Source: Rhodoferax potami (GTDB taxonomy: Bacteria; Pseudomonadota; Gammaproteobacteria; Burkholderiales; Burkholderiaceae_C). From it: a DNA stretch of 64,000 nt. Shown here piece by piece: positions 10,085 to 19,468 of this stretch (position 1 is the first letter of the stretch; every line of letters begins with the position of its first letter). The notes below the pieces were generated by a model. That model made no database searches. It was not told the DNA's origin and saw nothing but the letters and a program-made list of their open reading frames with translations. The translations under genes were made by a program, and so were the position numbers. The stretch covers positions 1,488,001-1,552,000 of the forward strand of contig NZ_JAVBIJ010000001.1 of assembly GCF_032193765.1 (NCBI RefSeq). Reading direction: 5' to 3'.

Positions 10085-10913
10085 CAAACGCCCCTCGCTC
10101 AAGCAAACTTGCCTCTTTAGATACTGGGAACCTTTTCGCCAACTGTGTGCCCAACTGGGCCGCAGAATCTCGGTTCCCTAACCTGCGCTCAATCTTTACG
10201 CCCAGCCATAGCGTCTCAGAATTCGCAAACTCGCTGTTATTCACGCGACGGATCTGAGATTGCGCTCTCGATAAATCTCCGCGCAGGACAAACAACAGAG
10301 CCAAGTTGTAGCCTGCAACCGGATTGCCCGGCTCCAGCTCGAGAGCCCGAGTGAGACTGACCAGTGCCTCGTCTCGCAAGCCCGCAGTTTTCTGACAAAC
10401 GCCAAGCGCCATCCACGATTTGGCGCGCTCTTGGTACAAGGGGTTGTTAATTGCTGCAGAAAAATTAGCGTAGGCCTCTGGCATCCGCCCTTGCTGACAG
10501 AGCATCCAACCATAATTGTGCTGAACAGCTGCCGCCTGCGGGCTTAACTGAAGCGCACGCCTAAAGCTCTCATCTGCCAACCCAAAATCATTGAGTTGCA
10601 TGTAAATCAAACCGCGCAAATTGTGCGCTTCGTAGATTCCCGGATCGGCAGCAATGGACTGCTTGATCTCGTCAAGCGCAACCCGCGTTTGACCATTGCT
10701 GTAGTAGCCAGCCGCCAATTCCAATCGAATCTTGGCACGCTTGCGGGCTGGCGTCTCGTCGGAATCGGTTGCAATGTCCGTACCCGGTGAAATGGAGGGA
10801 GCGGATGAGCAGCCTTGAAGGAAACCCAACACAGCAATCGCCAAAGCCCCCCCCAACATAAGGGCGAGCTTACGTGCAGCGACTTTCACCGTCGATTGCC
10901 TACTTTCAGTCAT
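10077..10913 (-). CDS. pilF: Type IV pilus biogenesis lipoprotein PilF/PilW (TPR)
   Basis: PilF/PilW is an outer-membrane lipoprotein required for assembly of the PilQ secretin. The product has a lipoprotein signal ending in LQGC (Cys35 from the ATG at 10913) and about six TPR repeats (for example ALDEIKQSIAADPGIYEAHN, SFRRALQLSPQAAAVQHNYG). Starts are ambiguous: ATG at 10925 and 10913 are both possible, and the latter is preceded by GGGG. It lies between rlmN and rodZ, the usual order in beta- and gammaproteobacteria. Confidence 0.87.
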   Translation of the reverse strand: MTESRQSTVKVAARKLALMLGGALAIAVLGFLQGCSSAPSISPGTDIATDSDETPARKRAKIRLELAAGYYSNGQTRVALDEIKQSIAADPGIYEAHNLRGLIYMQLNDFGLADESFRRALQLSPQAAAVQHNYGWMLCQQGRMPEAYANFSAAINNPLYQERAKSWMALGVCQKTAGLRDEALVSLTRALELEPGNPVAGYNLALLFVLRGDLSRAQSQIRRVNNSEFANSETLWLGVKIERRLGNRDSAAQLGTQLAKRFPVSKEASLLERGAFDE

Positions 10914-10926
10914 CGCGGGCCCCATT

Positions 10927-12057
10927 TCAATTGAAGTTTTTTTGCTCACCGATTTGCTGCAGCATGATCGTGCGTTGCTTGCTTATCCGGTTGCTCACAT
11001 TCGTGCGATCTTTGACGTCACCGGCGAGCTGTCCGCACGCCGCGTCGATATCATCCCCCCGCGTTTTGCGAACCGTAGTCACAAGACCACCATCCAGCAA
11101 AATCCGAGCGAACTCCTGGACCACATTGTTCTTCGAGCGCAAAAGCCCCGACGCTGGAAAAGGGTTAAACGGAATCAGATTGAACTTGCAGGGAACATCA
11201 GCCTCGCGAACCAGTGTCAGCAAGGCTCGCGCGTGTTCGGGGCTGTCGTTAACGCCATCGAGCATGCAATATTCAAACGTAATGAAATCGCGCGGCGCTC
11301 TTTCGAGGTAACGCTTGCATGCGCTCAGAAGCTCCACCAGGGGATACTTCTTGTTCAAGGGCACCAAGTTGTCGCGCAGTACATCTGTAGGTGCGTGCAA
11401 AGACACGGCTAACGCCACTGGACAATCGTCTTTGAGACGATCCATCATTGGAACCACGCCAGAGGTTGAGACCGTCACTCGCCGTCGCGACAAACCGTAA
11501 CCATGGTTGTCCAACATGGTCCTCAGTGCAGGCACCAAGGCGGCGTAATTTTGGAGCGGCTCCCCCATGCCCATCATCACCACATTGGAGATGACGCGCT
11601 CTTGAACCCCGAGATGTTTGCGCAGGAAGTGCTCAGCAAACCACAGCTGCGCCAAAATCTCCCACGTCTTCAAATTTCGACTGAATCCCTGGTGGCCTGT
11701 CGAGCAAAAACGACAACCCACCGCACAACCCGCCTGCGAGGAAATACAAAGCGTTCCTCGATCGGACTCCGGGATAAAAACTGTTTCGACAGCGTCACCA
11801 CCACCGACATCAAACAGCCATTTGATGGTTCCGTCAGCAGATATATGCTGCGTCATTACTGGCAATGCGGTGATTTCAGCATTGCCTTTTAATTTGTCTC
11901 TGAGAGATCGGGCGAGGTCGCTCATGTCATCAAATTGGTCTGCGCCTTTTTGATGGACCCAACGAAATAGTTGAGTTGCGCGAAACTTTTTCTCGCCTAA
12001 GCTTTCGCAGAAGGCGGCCAGACCCTCGAGGTCAAAATCGAGCAGGTTGACCGCCAT
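10927..12057 (-). CDS. rlmN: 23S rRNA (A2503-C2)/tRNA (A37-C2) methyltransferase RlmN
   Basis: A radical-SAM methyltransferase that methylates A2503 of 23S rRNA and A37 of some tRNAs. The 376-aa product has the CxxxCxxC cluster motif (CAVGCRFC, Cys111/115/118) and the second catalytic cysteine in the C-terminal AACGQL segment, plus the N-terminal RlmN domain. It starts 6 bases after ndk. No anomaly seen. Confidence 0.97.
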   Translation of the reverse strand: MAVNLLDFDLEGLAAFCESLGEKKFRATQLFRWVHQKGADQFDDMSDLARSLRDKLKGNAEITALPVMTQHISADGTIKWLFDVGGGDAVETVFIPESDRGTLCISSQAGCAVGCRFCSTGHQGFSRNLKTWEILAQLWFAEHFLRKHLGVQERVISNVVMMGMGEPLQNYAALVPALRTMLDNHGYGLSRRRVTVSTSGVVPMMDRLKDDCPVALAVSLHAPTDVLRDNLVPLNKKYPLVELLSACKRYLERAPRDFITFEYCMLDGVNDSPEHARALLTLVREADVPCKFNLIPFNPFPASGLLRSKNNVVQEFARILLDGGLVTTVRKTRGDDIDAACGQLAGDVKDRTNVSNRISKQRTIMLQQIGEQKNFN

Positions 12058-12063
12058 ACTGAA

Positions 12064-12489
12064 TTAACGCGAGTAAACGTTCATACCGGCAAAGAAGAAG
12101 CCGATTTCCACCGCTGCAGTTTCTGGAGCGTCAGAGCCGTGCACTGCATTGGCATCGATGCTGTCAGCGAAGTCAGCGCGGATGGTACCTGCAGCAGCCT
12201 TTTTAGGGTCAGTTGCGCCCATCAGGTCGCGGTTTTTAGCGATTGCGCCTTCGCCTTCCAAGGCTTGGATCATCACGGGACCGGAGACCATGAAGTCCAC
12301 CAAGTCCTTGAAGAAAGGACGCTCTTTGTGCACAGCGTAAAAAGCTTCTGCTTCGCCGCGCGACAGGTGTGCCATGCGTGCAGCCACAACCTTCAGTCCA
12401 GCGGCTTCAAAACGAGCGTAGATCTGACCGATCACGTTCTTGGCGACTGCGTCAGGTTTGATGATAGAGAGTGTGCGTTCGATTGCCAT
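12064..12489 (-). CDS. ndk: Nucleoside diphosphate kinase
   Basis: Transfers the gamma-phosphate of ATP to nucleoside diphosphates through a phospho-histidine. The 141-aa product begins [15 protein letters not shown] and holds the active-site histidine in NAVHGSD (about residue 117), with the usual full length. It appears to head the long minus-strand operon running to hflC; about 70 bases separate it from the rluB stop. Confidence 0.98.
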   Translation of the reverse strand: MAIERTLSIIKPDAVAKNVIGQIYARFEAAGLKVVAARMAHLSRGEAEAFYAVHKERPFFKDLVDFMVSGPVMIQALEGEGAIAKNRDLMGATDPKKAAAGTIRADFADSIDANAVHGSDAPETAAVEIGFFFAGMNVYSR

Positions 12490-12558
12490 AGTAATTCCCG
12501 ATTAGAAAAAAATTGTATTTGCCCTAGATGGACAAAGCCGGCGAGTTTAACACTCGCA

Positions 12559-13785
12559 TTAACGACTTCTGCCGCCCGAACGGCGCTGACCGCCACCCGG
12601 GCGACCTCGGCCGCTTGCCTCTTGCCGCTGTCGCGAAAAGCTGTCTGCACCGATGTAACCTAAAGATGTTTTCATCGGATCAGGTTGACCACTACCCTCT
12701 TGGCGTGTGGCTTGACGAGGGGGTTTTCCCCGTCCTTGACGGGCTGGAGGTGTTGGTGGCGCAGCATCCCTCGGATACGCCGGACCACGCCCGCCCTGCC
12801 GCCCCCCGCGCCCACGCGAGCGCGCACCGCCACCACCGGCAGCCGCGTCTTCATGGAGACGGGGTTTGGGTGTTCCGGCTGCCTGCATCAGCAAGCGGAT
12901 GTCAGATTCATCCAATTCCATCCAAGCACCGCGCTTAAGACCCCGTGGAAGCACCATGGCGCCGTAGCGAATGCGGATGAGTCGGCTTACCGCATGCCCG
13001 ACAGACTCCAGCATACGGCGAACCTCGCGGTTACGGCCTTCAGAAATGGTAACGCGGTACCAACAGTTGGATCCTTCACCACCGCCGTCTTCAATAGAGC
13101 CGAATTGTGCAATTCCGTCGTCCAGCTGAACGCCGCTTATCAGGGCTTGCTTTTCCTCTTTCGTGAGGGCGCCCAAAACACGCACTGCGTATTCGCGCTC
13201 CAAGCCGAATCGCGGGTGCATCAGATTGTTAGCCAACTCGCCCGAGCTAGTAAACAACAACAGGCCTTCTGTATTCAAATCCAATCGCCCGACGGATTGC
13301 CACTTCCCTTGGTGGAGCTTTGGCAAACGGCGAAACACGGTGGGCCGATTTTGGGGGTCATCATGAGTCACTACCTCACCGACTGGCTTGTGATAAGCAA
13401 TCACGCGTGCGGGTGGCGGATCGATTCGAAAGCGAATCGGCTTACCGTTGACCTTGATGTTGTCACCAAACTGAATCCGCTGCCCGATGTGGGCAGGTTC
13501 GTTGTTCACCGAAATCCGCCCTTCGAGAATCAGCTGCTCCATTTCAAGCCGCGACCCCATCCCCGACTGGGCAAGTACTTTATGCAACTTCGGGGTCTCG
13601 GCGAGCGGCGCCAAGACCCGCTTGGGCAAGCTGACATCTTCTGCGGCTTCATCTGCATCGAATTGGCCGGAGATCACATCATCAAAGCGGTTCCCTCCCA
13701 CTTTCACAGAAGTGCTTTCCGATGGAGCTGGGGCTTCAATGGCATGAGAAGCTTCAGCGTCATTGATATTGTCGTTATCGTTCAT
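12559..13785 (-). CDS. rluB: 23S rRNA pseudouridine synthase RluB-type
   Basis: A pseudouridine synthase of the RsuA/RluB/E/F family, probably forming Psi2605 in 23S rRNA. The 408-aa product has a roughly 65-residue acidic N-terminal extension, an S4 RNA-binding domain (about 68-115), the catalytic GRLDLNTEG motif (about 166-174) and, from about 320 on, a low-complexity Arg/Gly/Pro tail (GGGGARSRGRGGRQGGRG). The tail and N-terminal extension are additions to the about 290-aa core. The ATG overlaps the scpB stop by 4 bases (ATGA). Confidence 0.93.
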   Translation of the reverse strand: MNDNDNINDAEASHAIEAPAPSESTSVKVGGNRFDDVISGQFDADEAAEDVSLPKRVLAPLAETPKLHKVLAQSGMGSRLEMEQLILEGRISVNNEPAHIGQRIQFGDNIKVNGKPIRFRIDPPPARVIAYHKPVGEVVTHDDPQNRPTVFRRLPKLHQGKWQSVGRLDLNTEGLLLFTSSGELANNLMHPRFGLEREYAVRVLGALTKEEKQALISGVQLDDGIAQFGSIEDGGGEGSNCWYRVTISEGRNREVRRMLESVGHAVSRLIRIRYGAMVLPRGLKRGAWMELDESDIRLLMQAAGTPKPRLHEDAAAGGGGARSRGRGGRQGGRGPAYPRDAAPPTPPARQGRGKPPRQATRQEGSGQPDPMKTSLGYIGADSFSRQRQEASGRGRPGGGQRRSGGRSR

Positions 13786-14441
13786 AGTGATGTTCCGTTT
13801 TCCACTGCATGCGAAGTCGCTTGCAATGGCATAGTTAACTGTTGACCTTCGGTCGGTTCGGCTTTCATGGAGGCCTGATCCGCAACCCCCAACATATCGC
13901 CAAAATCCTTCACGGGGTCTGTGCCGCGATCTGGCGACTCCAACAAAGGAAGCTGATCCAACGAGCTCAAGCCCAAATCGTCCAAAAACTGCCGCGTTGT
14001 CGCATAGAGCGCCGGTCTCCCGGGCGCCTCACGATGCCCGATAACTTCTACCCAACCCCGATCCTCCAACTGTTTGATCAACAGTGAACTGATCGTGACT
14101 CCCCGAATGTCTTCCATGTCCCCGCGCGTAACCGGTTGCCGGTAAGCGATGATGGCCAAAGTCTCCAGCGTCGCACGGGTGTACTTGGGGGGCTTCTCCG
14201 GATGGAGCCTGTCCAGAAACTCCCGCATCTCGGGACGGCTCTGAAATCGCCAGCCAGACGCCACACTCATCAACTCTACACCGCGCTCAGCCCACTCCAT
14301 CTGGAGTTCCAGCAACAGGGACTTGACCGTATCTGCACCGATTTCATCGGCAAATAGCTCTCTCAGCACGCGAACCGTCAAAGGCTGAGGTGAACAAATC
14401 AAAGCGGTTTCGAGCACACGCTTGGCATCGACCATGTTCAT
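13782..14441 (-). CDS. scpB: Segregation and condensation protein B
   Basis: ScpB is the winged-helix (kite) subunit of the SMC-ScpAB chromosome condensation complex. The 219-aa protein carries the conserved core ATLETLAIIAYRQPVTRGDM and the second winged helix (VEVIGHREAPGRPALYATT). The C-terminal about 50 residues are variable. It overlaps rluB by 4 bases; scpB-rluB pairing is common and suggests one mRNA. No scpA is visible in this window. Confidence 0.95.
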   Translation of the reverse strand: MNMVDAKRVLETALICSPQPLTVRVLRELFADEIGADTVKSLLLELQMEWAERGVELMSVASGWRFQSRPEMREFLDRLHPEKPPKYTRATLETLAIIAYRQPVTRGDMEDIRGVTISSLLIKQLEDRGWVEVIGHREAPGRPALYATTRQFLDDLGLSSLDQLPLLESPDRGTDPVKDFGDMLGVADQASMKAEPTEGQQLTMPLQATSHAVENGTSL

Positions 14442-14546
14442 AGTCTGGACTCAAAGATGGAAACCGGTGTTTGTTGCGGACCGGAGTCAACCGCACTAGG
14501 TAGGAGAAGCTGCTTGCTTGGATCGACTACCCTACGTGAAACGTAG

Positions 14547-15587
14547 TTACAAACCTCCCGGTTTGGTGGACGGATTGTAACCGAGCCCCAATTGAACAGA
14601 AAGTGCCAAGAAATCGGGCGGCGGTGGCGACTCAAAAGTCAAATTGGCCCCTGTGACAGGATGCTGAAATGCCAGTCGGCAGGCATGCAAGGCTTGTCGA
14701 CCCATATCCGCCGCTGGGGCACCACCATAAACCGGGTCAGCGACCAAAGGGTGCCCGAGGTGCGCCATGTGGACCCGGATCTGGTGCGTGCGGCCGGTGT
14801 GCAGAATACAGCGAACCCAGCAAGCGACCTGACTGGTTGACAGCAATTCAAAGTCCGTTCTGGCTTCTTTGCCCGCGTGTAAACCCAAATCCACCACCGC
14901 CATTCTCAACCGGTTTCGCGGATCCCGACCGATCGGCGCGCTGACAGTCTTTAGTCCCTGCCAAGGCCATGCCTTGTGGGCGATCGCGAAATACTGGCGA
15001 CTGACCTCCCTGGCTGCAATTGCCTTCACCAAAAAATCCATGGCAAGCCGTGTGCGCGCCACCACCATCAAGCCACTGGTGTCCTTGTCCAAGCGATGGA
15101 CAATACCGGCACGCGGAACCAAAGCCGCGTGAGCACTGTAAGCCAGCAAGCCGTTCAACAAAGTTCCACTCCAGTTGCCCGGCGCCGGGTGAACCACTAA
15201 ACCGGGTGGTTTGTTGATCACCAGAACATGCTCATCCTCGTACACCACATCCAGAGACATGGACTCAGGCTTGAAAGCTTGGCTTTGAGGTGTGGGGCGC
15301 AGTTCAATCACTGCAGAGTCGCCTACCTTGACCTTGACTGAAGTCTTCAAGACCACGCGACCATTCAGTTGCACCAACCCCAGCTCTATCAGCTGCTGCA
15401 AATAGCTGCGCGAGAATTCTTCCACATGAAAAGCGAGCGCGCGATCCAAGCGCTCGCCATGGACATCCGCCGAGAAAACGAGGTGACGCAGCTCCGTTTC
15501 ACCCGCGATATCCGAGGGGTCTTCCGCCTCTTGTTCCGCAGAGTGCGTCGATATAATTCTCGTGGTTTGTATCAAGAAGGTCCCCAA
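14547..15587 (-). CDS. rluD: 23S rRNA pseudouridine(1911/1915/1917) synthase RluD
   Basis: Modifies three uridines in helix 69 of 23S rRNA. The product has an S4 domain (about 44-90), the catalytic HRLDKDTSG motif (about 164-172) and the RluA-family C-terminal segment GRTHQIRVHMAHLGHPLVAD. The start is uncertain: the frame opens at a TTG (15587) that lies practically on the divergent bamD start, and no ATG occurs before the conserved region beginning LRHLVFSADVHGERLD. A downstream TTG/GTG start is possible. Confidence 0.92.
   Translation of the reverse strand: MGTFLIQTTRIISTHSAEQEAEDPSDIAGETELRHLVFSADVHGERLDRALAFHVEEFSRSYLQQLIELGLVQLNGRVVLKTSVKVKVGDSAVIELRPTPQSQAFKPESMSLDVVYEDEHVLVINKPPGLVVHPAPGNWSGTLLNGLLAYSAHAALVPRAGIVHRLDKDTSGLMVVARTRLAMDFLVKAIAAREVSRQYFAIAHKAWPWQGLKTVSAPIGRDPRNRLRMAVVDLGLHAGKEARTDFELLSTSQVACWVRCILHTGRTHQIRVHMAHLGHPLVADPVYGGAPAADMGRQALHACRLAFQHPVTGANLTFESPPPPDFLALSVQLGLGYNPSTKPGGL
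15531..15557 (+). promoter_or_regulatory. Candidate sigma-70 promoter for bamD
   Basis: A perfect -10 hexamer TATAAT lies at 15552-15557, with TTGTTC at 15531-15536 as a poor -35 (15-base spacer). The bamD ATG is 31 bases downstream, preceded by AAGAAGG. The short spacer lowers confidence in the -35; the -10 is the firm part. Confidence 0.5.
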
Positions 15588-15588
15588 A

Positions 15589-16395
15589 ATGCTGCGTGCG
15601 AAATTATCGGTCGTTTATGCCCCCATGCTGGCGGCTTTGGCCAGTCTGCTCGTGGCCTGCTCCAGTGCTCCCGTCGACAAAACCGCAGGCATGAGCCCGA
15701 ATCGCTTGTACGCGGAAGCAAAAGACGAAATGGGCTCCTCACAATGGGACAAAGCGGTGCCCTTACTGGAGAAGCTGGAAGCGCGCGCAGCAGGAACTCC
15801 ATTGGCACAGCAAGCCCAGCTCAACAAAGCCTACGCGCACTTCAAGGCTGGCGAACAGGCGCAGTCTCTCGCCACACTAGAGCGATTTATAAAACTCCAC
15901 CCAGCCAGCCCGGCTTTGGACTATGCGATCTATTTGAAGGGCATCGTGAACTTCAACGATGATTTGGGCCTGCTATCGGCGGTTACTCGCCAGGATCTGG
16001 CAGAACGTGATCAAAAAGCGGCCAAAGAATCGTTCGAATCTTTCAAAGAATTGACCTCACGCTTTCCCGACTCGAAATACACCCCCGATGCACGCCAACG
16101 CATGAACTACATCGTGGGCTCGCTGGCACAGTCTGAAGTGCATGTGGCACGCTACTACTACAAGCGGGGCGCCTATCTGGCAGCCGCAAACCGCGCCCAA
16201 CAATGCCTGACAGATTACCGGGATGTGCCCGCCACCGAAGAAGCATTGTTTATTTTGTACAAATCGTACGACGCGCTCGGCATGGTCCAGTTGCGGGACG
16301 ATGCGAAGCGAATCCTCGACAAAAACTACCCGCAATCGGAATTTGTTGCTGGCGGCGGAAAAGCTAACTCCAATCCGTGGTGGAAGCTTTGGTAA
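15589..16395 (+). CDS. bamD: Outer membrane assembly lipoprotein BamD
   Basis: BamD (ComL/YfiO) is the essential TPR lipoprotein of the BAM complex. The 268-aa product from the ATG at 15589 has a lipoprotein signal with lipobox LVAC (Cys24) and TPR repeats with the family signature of Tyr-rich helices (TPDARQRMNYIVGSLAQSEV, RYYYKRGAYLAAANRAQQCL). The upstream GTG at 15562 was rejected because it lies at the predicted transcription start. It is divergent from rluD and overlaps the convergent helicase gene by about 30 bases at the 3' end. Confidence 0.95.
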   Translation: MLRAKLSVVYAPMLAALASLLVACSSAPVDKTAGMSPNRLYAEAKDEMGSSQWDKAVPLLEKLEARAAGTPLAQQAQLNKAYAHFKAGEQAQSLATLERFIKLHPASPALDYAIYLKGIVNFNDDLGLLSAVTRQDLAERDQKAAKESFESFKELTSRFPDSKYTPDARQRMNYIVGSLAQSEVHVARYYYKRGAYLAAANRAQQCLTDYRDVPATEEALFILYKSYDALGMVQLRDDAKRILDKNYPQSEFVAGGGKANSNPWWKLW

Positions 16396-18364
16396 GTTCA
16401 CCAAGCGCTGCGTAATACTGCGCCTCTTCAGACAAGGGGCGCATGGCGGGCAAAGCAGAGAGCAGCTTTCGACCATACGCCATCGTGCGCAAGCGGGGAT
16501 CACAGACCACCAAAACGCCACGGTCGGATTCCCGGCGTATCAAGCGGCCGACCCCTTGTTTTAGGGCGATTCCTGCCATCGGCAGCTGAACCTCATTGAA
16601 CGAGCTTCCCCCTTCGACCTCCACCTTGGCGCAGCGCGCCTGCAATAAAGGGTCGTCGGGCGGTGCAAATGGAATTTTGTCGATGACCAACAGTTGCAAA
16701 GCGCGCCCGGCAATATCGACGCCTTCCCAAAACGTAGCCGACCCCACCAAGATCAAACCAGACCCATGCTTTGACTGAAAGTGATTGAGCAAGTCACGCT
16801 TTGAAGCTTCGCCTTGCACTATCACACGAATATCAAGGTGCGCAGGCAACAGCTTGCGTATGCTGTCTGCGATGTGTCGCATGGCACGTAATGTGGTGGT
16901 CAGTACCATCGTGTGCCCCCCGAGCAACTGCGCCGACTGCGCCACCAGTGCCGCTACGGCGCTGCTGTGTTGTTGAGAGGACGGAAGCGCAAACGACTTG
17001 GGAACATACAAAGCCGCTTGTTCCGGATAGTTGAATGGGCTCGGGATCCGCAAGCAAGCCGCATCTTGCAATCCGCTAGATGCAAGAAACCAGTCCAAGT
17101 CGTTGCCCACACCCAAGGTGGCCGATGTAAAGACCCACGACTTGAGCGAATCAACCCCACCACCAGAGACCACCTTGGCTTGCATCGCCTCAGAGATATC
17201 CATCGGAGACTCTACGCACCGCAAACGTGCACCCGACTCCACCCAGCGAATCAGCCCGTCCTGAACCGGAAGAAGCGCACGCTCGACCTGCTCCAAGAGC
17301 GCACTTGCACGTTCAAAAAGGGTTCGCAAATCAGGATGCGCATCGCACACCCCCTGGAGCGCCATCGTGAGCGTCCGGATAGTGTCCACAAAGCGAGCCA
17401 TCCGCGAAGTCCAAATCGCAGGGGACAAACCGTCTGGAACTCCCAGCGCCCACAAGGCACGCTGCGGCGCACCCCCTTGCTCCGTGAACACCGCATGCAA
17501 AGCAACTACGGCCATTTCCATCTGCTCGACCAGGTATGGCCAATCGGCAAGTCCGCGCGCGCACTGTGCACCGGTAAAGACCATATCCCGCCCCAAGGCC
17601 AAGGCCTGGCCTGTAGACCATTGACGCCCCAAAAACTGAACACCGATGTCATTGAGTTGATGTGCTTCATCAAAGACCACCGTGTTTACGGTGGGCAGTA
17701 ATTCGGCCACTCCGGACTCACGCACATTCGCATCAGCAAAAAACAAATGGTGGTTGATCACCACCATGTCGGCATTCATGGCGTCACGCCGCGCTTTGTA
17801 CAAAAAACAATCGGTGTAACGGGGGCACTTGGATGCTCCGCAGTTTTCCCGGGTGGAGGTCACTAACGGTAAAACTTGGGCAGACTCCTCCAAAGCAGGC
17901 ACCTCGGCAACATCCCCGAAACGGGTAGATACCGCCCACTGCTCCACTTGCCCCAACAAACGCAACGGTGCCGCGGTCTGCAGCATGCCGTCATGCCGCG
18001 CATTAGTCAGCCGGTGCAGGCAAAGATAACTGCTACGACCTTTGAGCAGTGCCACTCTGGCCGGACTTTTTAGCATGGCTATGACCGCCGGAATATCGCG
18101 ACCAAACAACTGGTCCTGCAACGCTTTGGTAGCGGTGGATATCAACACCTTATGCCCGCTGAGCAGCGAGGGAACGAGATAGGCATAGGTCTTACCAATC
18201 CCCGTGCCGGCTTCCACAACAAGTGTTCCGCCGGTTTCCATAGTTTGAGCGACCGCTCGCGCCATTTGGATCTGCCCTACGCGAGGCATGTACTCCGGGA
18301 CGGATTGTGCGAGCGCGCCCACATCACTGAACACAGCCTCAACGGCAGCAACCACTTGAGACAT
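16364..18364 (-). CDS. ATP-dependent DNA helicase, YoaA/DinG (XPD-like) family
   Basis: A superfamily-2 iron-sulfur helicase, 666 aa. Visible motifs: Walker A EAGTGIGKT (51-59), four candidate [4Fe-4S] cysteines C115, C175, C180 and C186 (ENCGASKCPRYTDC), the NHHLFFAD segment, DEAH box (232-235) and a C-terminal helicase domain with GVGRLIRRESDRG. Size and cysteine layout resemble YoaA more than the longer DinG. Such enzymes unwind forked or R-loop DNA during repair. The gene begins 4-base-overlapped with the small DUF465 gene upstream and its end overlaps the bamD end. Confidence 0.88.
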   Translation of the reverse strand: MSQVVAAVEAVFSDVGALAQSVPEYMPRVGQIQMARAVAQTMETGGTLVVEAGTGIGKTYAYLVPSLLSGHKVLISTATKALQDQLFGRDIPAVIAMLKSPARVALLKGRSSYLCLHRLTNARHDGMLQTAAPLRLLGQVEQWAVSTRFGDVAEVPALEESAQVLPLVTSTRENCGASKCPRYTDCFLYKARRDAMNADMVVINHHLFFADANVRESGVAELLPTVNTVVFDEAHQLNDIGVQFLGRQWSTGQALALGRDMVFTGAQCARGLADWPYLVEQMEMAVVALHAVFTEQGGAPQRALWALGVPDGLSPAIWTSRMARFVDTIRTLTMALQGVCDAHPDLRTLFERASALLEQVERALLPVQDGLIRWVESGARLRCVESPMDISEAMQAKVVSGGGVDSLKSWVFTSATLGVGNDLDWFLASSGLQDAACLRIPSPFNYPEQAALYVPKSFALPSSQQHSSAVAALVAQSAQLLGGHTMVLTTTLRAMRHIADSIRKLLPAHLDIRVIVQGEASKRDLLNHFQSKHGSGLILVGSATFWEGVDIAGRALQLLVIDKIPFAPPDDPLLQARCAKVEVEGGSSFNEVQLPMAGIALKQGVGRLIRRESDRGVLVVCDPRLRTMAYGRKLLSALPAMRPLSEEAQYYAALGELTKASTTDWS

Positions 18365-18570
18365 CAGGCGGATTCGTTCGGACCCAAACTGCGCTGCAGC
18401 TGGAAAATGGCATCGCGCAACCCCAAGCGCCGTTTCTTGAGGCGCTGAAGCAGCAACTCATCTTTGATGCCACCTTGCGAGGATGCAAGATCAATGCATG
18501 CGTCAAGATCGCTGTGCGCCATACGGAGCTCAATGAGCCGACGCTCAGGTGAATGTAGATTAGTTTCCAA
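18364..18570 (-). CDS. DUF465 (YdcH-like) small protein
   Basis: A 68-aa protein, mostly helical, with the DUF465/YdcH-type pattern RRLIELRMAHSDLDACID ... LKKRRLGLRDAI. The function of the family is not established. Its stop overlaps the helicase start by 4 bases (ATGA), so the two are very likely co-translated. Charged helices suggest a short coiled coil. Confidence is in the family, not in a role. Confidence 0.75.
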   Translation of the reverse strand: METNLHSPERRLIELRMAHSDLDACIDLASSQGGIKDELLLQRLKKRRLGLRDAIFQLQRSLGPNESA

Positions 18571-18680
18571 AGGTAAAAGCGGCCGACAAGGTGGTTAAAC
18601 TGACCGCCAGAAGCAACGGCCGCTCGATAATACGGCCTGCCATACCGGCACACGACCGATTTTTTCGCAAGCACCACTCC

Positions 18681-19442
18681 ATGTCCTCTGGTTACCGCCT
18701 CAGCGCCTCTACCGGCATCCACAAGGGTGACCGCGAATATCAGCAGGACCAAGTCTCGCTATTCAAGCATCCGAGGGTGAACGGATGCATTTTGGCGATC
18801 GTGGCTGACGGCATGGGTGGACGAAGTGGCGGCAGGAAAGCCTCAGACCAAGTCATGCTCACAGCGAAGCAGCTCTTTGAGCGCTACGATCCCGCAACAG
18901 ACGACGCGGCCGTTACATTGCGCCAAGTGGTGGAAGAAGCGCATATCGTGATCAAGTTGACCGCGATTTCCTCAGAAGAAGAGCCGCACAGTACCCTTGC
19001 AGCATTCTTGATCAATCCCGGCGGCGACTGTCATTGGGCCCATACCGGCGACTCCCGGGTTTACCAGTTCCATGGAAACCGGTTCGTTAAACGAACCATG
19101 GACCATTCTTACGTGCAGGCCTTGATCAATCGTGGGGAAATCACGGAAGAACAGGCCGCTACCCACCCCCAGTCCAATATCTTGATGGGCTGCCTCGGTA
19201 CTGATAACGATCCACCCATCGATTTTCACTTTATCCCGCAGCTCCGGGCTGGTGATGTACTCATGGCGTGCAGCGACGGAGTTTGGCACTACTTCAACAA
19301 TGGCGAACTGGGCTCCGTGCTCTCCACACTCTCCGCCCGCGAGGCTACCGAGTTTTTGATCGAGAAAGCGCGTTCTCGGGCCCATGGCGGCGGTGATAAC
19401 TTGTCTGTCGTGATTGTCAAAGTCGAAACCCTTCAGCATTAA
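18681..19442 (+). CDS. PP2C-family serine/threonine phosphatase
   Basis: A stand-alone 253-aa protein phosphatase of the PPM family. Metal-binding motifs are all present: REYQQD (18-23), ADGMGG (around 43), HTGDSRVY, CSDGVWHY and GGGDNLSV near the end. I took the ATG at 18681, where the PP2C fold begins; the frame extends 30 codons upstream without family similarity. No partner kinase or FHA protein is adjacent, so the substrate is unknown. Divergent from the DUF465-helicase pair. Confidence 0.9.
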   Translation: MSSGYRLSASTGIHKGDREYQQDQVSLFKHPRVNGCILAIVADGMGGRSGGRKASDQVMLTAKQLFERYDPATDDAAVTLRQVVEEAHIVIKLTAISSEEEPHSTLAAFLINPGGDCHWAHTGDSRVYQFHGNRFVKRTMDHSYVQALINRGEITEEQAATHPQSNILMGCLGTDNDPPIDFHFIPQLRAGDVLMACSDGVWHYFNNGELGSVLSTLSAREATEFLIEKARSRAHGGGDNLSVVIVKVETLQH

Positions 19443-19468
19443 GAGGGGTTCTTGACCGGCCTTCGAGG

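Noticed and set aside
18578..18624. 8-bp inverted repeat AGCGGCCG ... CGGCCGCT before the PP2C gene
   Set aside because: The arms are short, GC-rich and 31 bases apart, which is expected by chance in this composition.
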